From the IMG/VR virus record IMGVR_UViG_3300022225_000004, positions 1 through 24,845 of that record: DNA of 24,845 bases; one strand, 5' to 3'. The notes beneath the pieces are model-generated. The model had not been told where the DNA came from. It did no database searches and saw nothing but the letters and a program-made list of their open reading frames with translations. Positions within the stretch are counted from its first letter, which is position 1. The number at the start of each line of letters is the position of its first letter. The position numbers and the translations under genes are program-made. Of the stretch, positions 19,871 through 24,845 are shown piece after piece. Origin of the DNA: a virus.

Positions 19871-20374
19871 ATGCCTAAAAAATTAATAACACAAGAAGAC
19901 TTTGATGCCAGAGTGTGTCAAGTTGTTTTACCTTCCGGAGAAATATGTGGTAAAATACCACATCGAGTCGGAACACGAAAAGATGGTGTCGCACAAAGAA
20001 TACCATATATATGCTCTGTCCACCATCAAAATAGATTAGCTAAAAAGCATGGGCGACTTAATTATCGAGCATTAACAGGTCCTTGTTCTTCATATACTAA
20101 GCATAAAAAAACTTATTGTGAAAATAGAGATGGCCGATTAGGTTTTGTATGTACAACTAATATTGTTAATAAAATAACTGAAATGGGAACTATCTGGTAT
20201 GGTATGTTAGATGTCGATCATATAGATGGTGATCCTTCGAATGATACCGCTGAAAATTGTCAAACATTTTGTAAATGTTGTCATGCATATAAAACCCACA
20301 TTAACGGAGATACCGGAACACCAGGACGAAAAACTTTAAAAATTAAGATGAATTCTAAAAAGAATAAAAATTAG
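19871..20374 (+). CDS. HNH endonuclease
   Basis: A 167-residue protein with an HNH core: DVDHIDGDPSND (D116-H117, N124), N129 and a C134-x2-C137-H138 knuckle. The N-terminal half has a second probable zinc site (C16, C26, C48, H51). It should cut DNA with a divalent metal. The basic tail (KMNSKKNKN) suits DNA binding. T4-like phages use HNH enzymes as homing endonucleases or for DNA processing; free-standing position next to the neck/tail genes fits a homing endonuclease, but no intron is seen in the window. It follows two small genes behind a sigma-70-like promoter. Confidence 0.85.
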   Translation: MPKKLITQEDFDARVCQVVLPSGEICGKIPHRVGTRKDGVAQRIPYICSVHHQNRLAKKHGRLNYRALTGPCSSYTKHKKTYCENRDGRLGFVCTTNIVNKITEMGTIWYGMLDVDHIDGDPSNDTAENCQTFCKCCHAYKTHINGDTGTPGRKTLKIKMNSKKNKN

Positions 20375-20409
20375 GTTAAATTAAGTTAACTTCAATATTT
20401 TACTCTCAT

Positions 20410-20417
20410 TATAAATA
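20410..20417 (+). promoter_or_regulatory. Late promoter box, consensus TATAAATA
   Basis: A perfect T4 late box TATAAATA, five bases before the ATG of the 391-aa gene. With the T4 spacing, transcription would start at or next to the ATG. Confidence 0.6.
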
Positions 20418-20422
20418 AAATT

Positions 20423-21598
20423 ATGGCAACGAAAAGCAATTTACTTAAAAAAGTACCGAAGAAAAAAAGGCGCATGTCACAGGTTACTGTTGATGAACAG
20501 TATACAGGACCTGAACCTGAGTTCACCGATGGTGAAGAAATTGATAAAACTCAAATCGGAGCAGGACTTAATTATTACACTTACCATAAGAATGTCAAAG
20601 ACGCTAAAAAATACATTGCCGAATATCTAATTGATTATGGTCGTACTGATGAAGCAAAACAAGTTAAAGCATGTCCAGATGTTTTTATTATTTCTACCTA
20701 TGGATGGATTGCTCGTATGTCTACACGTGGTGCTAAGTTTAATGTTGAAATGGATGTTATTGAAAGATTAAATAAACATGTTGAATATATTTGCAAGCAA
20801 GGTAGTCTTAAAAAAGAAAAAACTACTGTAAAACAAGAACAACGAGCCAAAGGTCCAACTATTCAAGATAGGATTAAAGATCAATCCGACGAAATGGATA
20901 GTCAATTTGTTCAATGGACTGATATGTATGTTGAAAATACAAACTTGTTTAATCCTGCTATTATTGATCCTTATGGATATTTACAAAGTTGTAATTGTAC
21001 TCAAGCCCATGCACGACGCATTAAAAAAGATTGGGAGACAGAACTTATAGAATTTAAAGAAGCCCTTAAAGGAACCGACCAAGACCTTAAAGAAGCATAT
21101 TCACATTTACTAAAAAATAAGCGAATGGAAGGATTAATTGAACTTATAAATAGGTTCATTGATGCTTGTGATGTTATTGTTGGAGAATCAAAAGCAACAC
21201 GGAAACAACGTAAAAAGAAACCAGTAAGTGTTGAAAAACAAATTTCTAAACTCAAATATAAACAAACAGATGCAACTCTTGGAATTACTAGCGTCAATCC
21301 TATTGATATTATTGGTGCTACTATGGCAATTATATACCAGTGTAAATATCGTAAATTGGGTGTTTATGTAGCAGATGATGATCGTGGCTTTAAGATTAAA
21401 GGTACAACACTTCTTAATTTCAGCGATGCAAATTCAACTAAAAAGACCCTTAGGAAGCCTAAAGAGCAATTAAATTTTGCTAAAAAGGCAACAAAACATA
21501 AGTTTGGTAAATGGTTCGAATCAGAAATTAAAACTACTGAAACTAAACTCACCGGTCGCCTATCAGACGACACAGTTATCCTACAAACTTTCAAGTAA
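20423..21598 (+). CDS. Late protein of unknown function upstream of gene 13
   Basis: A 391-residue soluble basic protein. The N-terminus is Lys-rich (KKVPKKKRRM), then comes a region with NYYTYHKNVKDAKKYIAEYL. A helical middle with several Lys/Glu helices follows (about residues 120-270), and then GITSVNPIDIIGATMAIIYQ and a C-terminal half with NFAKKATKHKFGKWFESEIK. No enzyme motif or membrane span is seen. There is no Shine-Dalgarno; a consensus late box lies just before the ATG. The position directly before gene 13 suggests a role in late virion assembly or a packaged DNA-binding protein, which is inference. Confidence 0.7.
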   Translation: MATKSNLLKKVPKKKRRMSQVTVDEQYTGPEPEFTDGEEIDKTQIGAGLNYYTYHKNVKDAKKYIAEYLIDYGRTDEAKQVKACPDVFIISTYGWIARMSTRGAKFNVEMDVIERLNKHVEYICKQGSLKKEKTTVKQEQRAKGPTIQDRIKDQSDEMDSQFVQWTDMYVENTNLFNPAIIDPYGYLQSCNCTQAHARRIKKDWETELIEFKEALKGTDQDLKEAYSHLLKNKRMEGLIELINRFIDACDVIVGESKATRKQRKKKPVSVEKQISKLKYKQTDATLGITSVNPIDIIGATMAIIYQCKYRKLGVYVADDDRGFKIKGTTLLNFSDANSTKKTLRKPKEQLNFAKKATKHKFGKWFESEIKTTETKLTGRLSDDTVILQTFK

Positions 21599-21613
21599 CA
21601 TAACCAGTATCCG

Positions 21614-21621
21614 AATAAATA
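21614..21621 (+). promoter_or_regulatory. Late promoter box before gene 13
   Basis: AATAAATA in the context CCGAATAAATACTA, 19 bases before the gene 13 ATG, with CGGAG as ribosome site between them. Confidence 0.6.
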
Positions 21622-21640
21622 CTATACGGAGATATGTGTT

Positions 21641-22378
21641 ATGGCCGCAAGAGATACTTTAACTAGAGAAATAGAACTTCGCCTAGGCGGAGGAATGATA
21701 GATGTTGAGCTAGATCCTGATCATTATAATCTAGCAATTACTAAAAGTCTAGAAAAATACAGACAACGAAGCTCTCAAAGTACAGAAGAATCATTTGTTT
21801 TAATGGAACTTAAAATAGATGTATCTGAATATACATTAGCTGACGAAGTTATTGAAGTAAAAGATATTTATAGACGAGTAACTGGATCATATAGTTCATC
21901 TGGTAATGATATAGAACCATTTGAAGCGGCTTATTTAAATACCTATCTATTACATTCAGGAAGGGCAGGTGGATTAGCAACATTTGAAGCATACGCCGAA
22001 CATAGAGAACATTTAGGTAAAATGTTTGGATCAGAAATTTTGTTTGATTATCGACCTCAGAGTAAAAAGTTACGATTGCATAGACGTATAAAAGCAGATA
22101 CAGATGTTGTTCTTCATGTTTATAATTATAGACCCGAAGAAAATTTAATTATAGATACATATTCTGGTCCGTGGTTAAAAGACTATTCACTGTGCCAAGC
22201 AAAATTAATGTTAAGTGAAGCAAGAAGCAAATTTGGTGCTATTGCTGGACCCCAAGGAGGCACCACATTAAATGGTGACGCCTTGCGTCAAGATGCCATT
22301 GCAGAAATAGACAAGTTAGAACAAGACTTAACTCTCCACAACGAAGGTAGCGATCCTCTTGGATTTGTCATAGGTTAA
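21641..22378 (+). CDS. 13: T4 gp13-like neck protein
   Basis: A 245-residue protein opening MAARDTLTREIELRLGGGMI, with DVELDPDHYNLAITKSLEKY, a YTLADEVIEVKDIYRRV strand-turn and a late LHVYNYRPEENL and WLKDYSLCQAKLMLSEARSK. This is the pattern of gp13-type neck proteins in marine T4-like phages (T4 gp13 is 309 residues). gp13 and gp14 form the ring below the portal to which the tail attaches. It has its own late box and a CGGAG site. The next gene is the tail sheath; the usual genes 14 to 17 between them are absent here, and 14 and 15 lie at 2566-4934 on the other strand. Confidence 0.75.
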   Translation: MAARDTLTREIELRLGGGMIDVELDPDHYNLAITKSLEKYRQRSSQSTEESFVLMELKIDVSEYTLADEVIEVKDIYRRVTGSYSSSGNDIEPFEAAYLNTYLLHSGRAGGLATFEAYAEHREHLGKMFGSEILFDYRPQSKKLRLHRRIKADTDVVLHVYNYRPEENLIIDTYSGPWLKDYSLCQAKLMLSEARSKFGAIAGPQGGTTLNGDALRQDAIAEIDKLEQDLTLHNEGSDPLGFVIG

Positions 22379-22421
22379 CAGACTACTTAACCAGCAAAAT
22401 TGCCCATTTTTCCGCCTTACC

Positions 22422-22429
22422 GATAAATA
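22422..22429 (+). promoter_or_regulatory. Late promoter box before gene 18
   Basis: GATAAATA in the context CCGATAAATACATA, 46 bases before the sheath ATG; AAAGGAAAG supplies the ribosome site. Nearly identical to the gene 14 box. Confidence 0.6.
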
Positions 22430-22475
22430 CATAAAAGTTTAAACAAGTTAATTCCATTATTTAAAGGAAAGAATT

Positions 22476-24845
22476 ATGGCAACATTAGTATCACCAGGTG
22501 TGGCGGTATCAGTTATAGATGAAAGTTTCTATGGCTCTGCAGGAGCAGGAACGGTTCCGCTGATTATCGTTGCATCATCACAGGATAAAGCAGATGGCAC
22601 AGATTCAACTGCAACAGCAGGATATACTACTTCTGCTACAGCAATTAAACCTCATCTGATTACAAGTCAACGAGAACTGCTTCAACAATATGGTAAACCA
22701 TATTTTAAATCAGTATCAGGAACAGTTCAACAAGGTTATGAGACAAATGAATATGGTTTATTGGCGGCTTATTCATATTTAGGTGCCGCAAACAGAGCAT
22801 ATGTTATGAGGGCAGATGTTAATACATCACAATTAGAACCTTCTTCAACAGAACCAACAAGTGCTCCGCCTAACGGTGCATGGTGGTGGGACTTAGGAAA
22901 CACTACATTTGGTCTTTTTGAATATAAGCAAGTTAGTGTAGAATCAAGTGCATGGGTTGCACAAACAGTTACTATTCCAACTGCAACAGACACAGATATA
23001 GACGGCAGTGATCTTCCAAAAGCCGCATTTGGCAGTGACGGCGATTATGCCTTAGTACCATACGACGCGGCAGGAGTTCCTCTTACTGCACCTTCATATT
23101 ATAAAAAAGATGCTGGTGTATGGGCAACAGTAGAAAGCGGAAATTCAGGTATCACAGCAGTATGGGTTAGACCACACTATGATCCACCAGCCGCTCCAAA
23201 TATCGGCGATGTATGGATTAAATTAACTACTGCAAATAGTGGAATGAATATTTCTTATAAAGAATACAGTACAACATCAACTGCATGGGCTTCAAGAACA
23301 GTAGGCGTATTTGCAAGTGATGCAATGGCATGTATACCTGGTAATATTACCTCTGGTACACAAGCAACGGCAACAGCGGTAGCAGGAACAGGTGGTAGTG
23401 ATGCTTTGCAAACAGCAGATATCACACTCGTTGATGGTGGTTCTGGTTATACCGAAGCTCCAACAGTAGTAATAACCGATCCAAATGGTTCTTTAGCCGT
23501 TGCAACTGCAACAATAGGAACAAATGGTAAAGTAACCGGTGTTACAGTTACTACTCCTGGATCAGGCTATACAACGGCCGCAACTATTACATTTATTGGC
23601 GGCACACAACCTGCGGCAGATTCAGTTTACATTCGAAAAACTTCAGATGCTACAGCAGGCGGTGCCGGCGAAATACAATGGAATGGCGGAACAACCCATG
23701 TAGCAGGAACAGAAGAAACAATAGCATTCTATGTATTTCCAGGATCAAGTGCAACTTCGGCGGCGTTAGGTGCCGCATCAGTGCCGATTGCATTAAATGC
23801 AGACGGAACAACACCAACTGCTGACAAGGTAATTCATGCATCAAGTGCCCCAACCGCAGTAGCAACCGATGGTACTTATTGGTATGATACTACTCTTGCA
23901 TTAGACATATATAAAAAAGCATCAGGTGCATGGCAAAAACAAGCAGTTTCTAAATATGGAACAACTGCTCCGGCCGGTCCTAGTGATGGTGATGTGTGGA
24001 TAGACACCAACGATTTAGATAATTATCCTGTTATAAAAGTTTATGATAGTGCAAATGCAATATGGACTACAAAAGATAATACAGACCAATCTACTGCTGA
24101 TGGAGTAGTTTTTGCAGATTTAACACCAGATACAGGTGTTACAGCAGGACAAAGTCCTACTAATTTTTATAGTGGATACCCAAATCCAGCAATTTATCCA
24201 GATGGTATGTTTGCTGTTAATGGAGCAAGAAGTTCTTATCATGTACGAAAATATGATGAAAATGCAACATTATCAACAAGTGCCGCGGCGGCATGGAAAT
24301 GGGTTACAGCCGCAGGTAATAAAGCAAATGGTGCCGGATTATATGGCAGAAAAAGTCAAAGAAAAGTTGTTACTACAGCGATGCAGGCCGCATTAACCTC
24401 ATGTGTAGCAATAAGAGAAGAGTCGTATACATTTTCAATTATTGCATCTCCGGGTTATCCTGAGTTAGCAGATGAAATGAATACATTAGCAACAGATAGA
24501 AAAAATACAGCATTTGTTGTTATTGATCCTCCTTTCAGACTTGCAACATCAGGTGTAGCAAGTTGGATGCTAGGTACAAGTACTACAGAAAATGGTGAAG
24601 ATGGATTAGTAAGTAAAACAGCATATTCTGCTGTTTATTATCCTAGTGCATATACTACCGATTTAGATGGTAATACTGTAACATGTCCAGCATCACATAT
24701 TGCATTAAGAACATTTGCATATAATGATGATATTGCGTATCCGTGGTTTGCTCCGGCAGGCTTAACACGTGGTGTCATTGCTAATGCTACAAATATTGGA
24801 TACTTGGATTCAGAAGACGAGTTTGTACCAGTGGCATTAAGTGGT
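22476..24845 (+). CDS. 18: Tail sheath protein gp18, 3' end missing
   Basis: The frame is open for 790 codons to the right edge. It begins MATLVSPGVAVSVIDESFYG and has the sheath features PLIIVASSQDK, AAYSYLGAANRAYVMRADVN and, after residue 600, SFSIIASPGYPE-type and FVVIDPPFR segments (here TFSIIASPGYPELADEMN). gp18 forms the contractile sheath that drives tail contraction. T4 gp18 is 659 residues; this one is longer because of insertions at about residues 140-540. They include two GSGYT-type repeats (about 320 and 360) and three modules ending in an aromatic (DVWIKLT, GTYWYDT, DVWIDTN) that look like surface decorations. Confidence 0.92.
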   Translation, partial: MATLVSPGVAVSVIDESFYGSAGAGTVPLIIVASSQDKADGTDSTATAGYTTSATAIKPHLITSQRELLQQYGKPYFKSVSGTVQQGYETNEYGLLAAYSYLGAANRAYVMRADVNTSQLEPSSTEPTSAPPNGAWWWDLGNTTFGLFEYKQVSVESSAWVAQTVTIPTATDTDIDGSDLPKAAFGSDGDYALVPYDAAGVPLTAPSYYKKDAGVWATVESGNSGITAVWVRPHYDPPAAPNIGDVWIKLTTANSGMNISYKEYSTTSTAWASRTVGVFASDAMACIPGNITSGTQATATAVAGTGGSDALQTADITLVDGGSGYTEAPTVVITDPNGSLAVATATIGTNGKVTGVTVTTPGSGYTTAATITFIGGTQPAADSVYIRKTSDATAGGAGEIQWNGGTTHVAGTEETIAFYVFPGSSATSAALGAASVPIALNADGTTPTADKVIHASSAPTAVATDGTYWYDTTLALDIYKKASGAWQKQAVSKYGTTAPAGPSDGDVWIDTNDLDNYPVIKVYDSANAIWTTKDNTDQSTADGVVFADLTPDTGVTAGQSPTNFYSGYPNPAIYPDGMFAVNGARSSYHVRKYDENATLSTSAAAAWKWVTAAGNKANGAGLYGRKSQRKVVTTAMQAALTSCVAIREESYTFSIIASPGYPELADEMNTLATDRKNTAFVVIDPPFRLATSGVASWMLGTSTTENGEDGLVSKTAYSAVYYPSAYTTDLDGNTVTCPASHIALRTFAYNDDIAYPWFAPAGLTRGVIANATNIGYLDSEDEFVPVALSG

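Overview
The window looks like part of the genome of a marine T4-like myovirus. The base composition is AT-rich and genes are tightly packed, often with 4-base start/stop overlaps. Tail and neck proteins of the T4 family are recognisable: gp13 and gp14 (neck), gp15 (tail completion) and gp18 (sheath). There are 12 tRNA genes or tRNA-like sequences, and T4-late-type promoter boxes (AATAAATA/GATAAATA) sit before structural and accessory genes. No photosynthesis gene is visible. The set of metabolic genes (ammonium transporter, amino-acid dehydrogenase, SpeD, MetAP) fits a phage of an oligotrophic marine bacterium such as an alphaproteobacterium, but the host cannot be fixed from sequence alone.

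Layout. 1-2062 (+): the 3' part of a Kelch-repeat plus LamG-like adhesin, then a small coiled-coil protein. 2065-4934 (-): a Nudix hydrolase, gp15 and gp14. 5007-11761 (-): an accessory block with a 75-aa protein, an AmtB ammonium transporter, an odd class II tRNA, a C2H2 zinc-finger miniprotein, an AsnRS/asparagine-synthetase-like enzyme, methionine aminopeptidase, small proteins, a Leu/Phe/Glu-type dehydrogenase and a trypsin-like protease; one tRNA-Cys lies on the opposite strand. 11762-12084: a divergent control region with a clear sigma-70-type promoter. 12085-16958 (+): small proteins, many of them membrane or lipoproteins, interleaved with ten tRNA genes and one candidate structured RNA. 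16980-18823 (+): a virion-type unknown protein, a lipoprotein, a membrane protein and SpeD. 18813-19406 (-): a lone multi-spanning membrane protein with an unusual duplicated leader. 19537-24845 (+): two small proteins, an HNH endonuclease, an unknown late protein, gp13 and the tail sheath gp18, which runs off the window.

How the parts may work together. The accessory block can be read as nitrogen salvage: AmtB brings in ammonium, the dehydrogenase can put ammonium onto a keto acid (or take it off), and the AsnRS-like catalytic domain may make asparagine or charge something with an amino acid. SpeD would feed polyamine synthesis. The tRNA set suits an AT-rich phage with its own codon use. Two promoter classes are visible: four sigma-70-like promoters with a shared extended -10 before small genes and a tRNA, and about ten late boxes before structural genes and amtB. 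The most unusual item is the class II tRNA with an Asn (GTT) anticodon encoded just downstream of the AsnRS-like gene, although a normal tRNA-Asn is present at 16613-16689.
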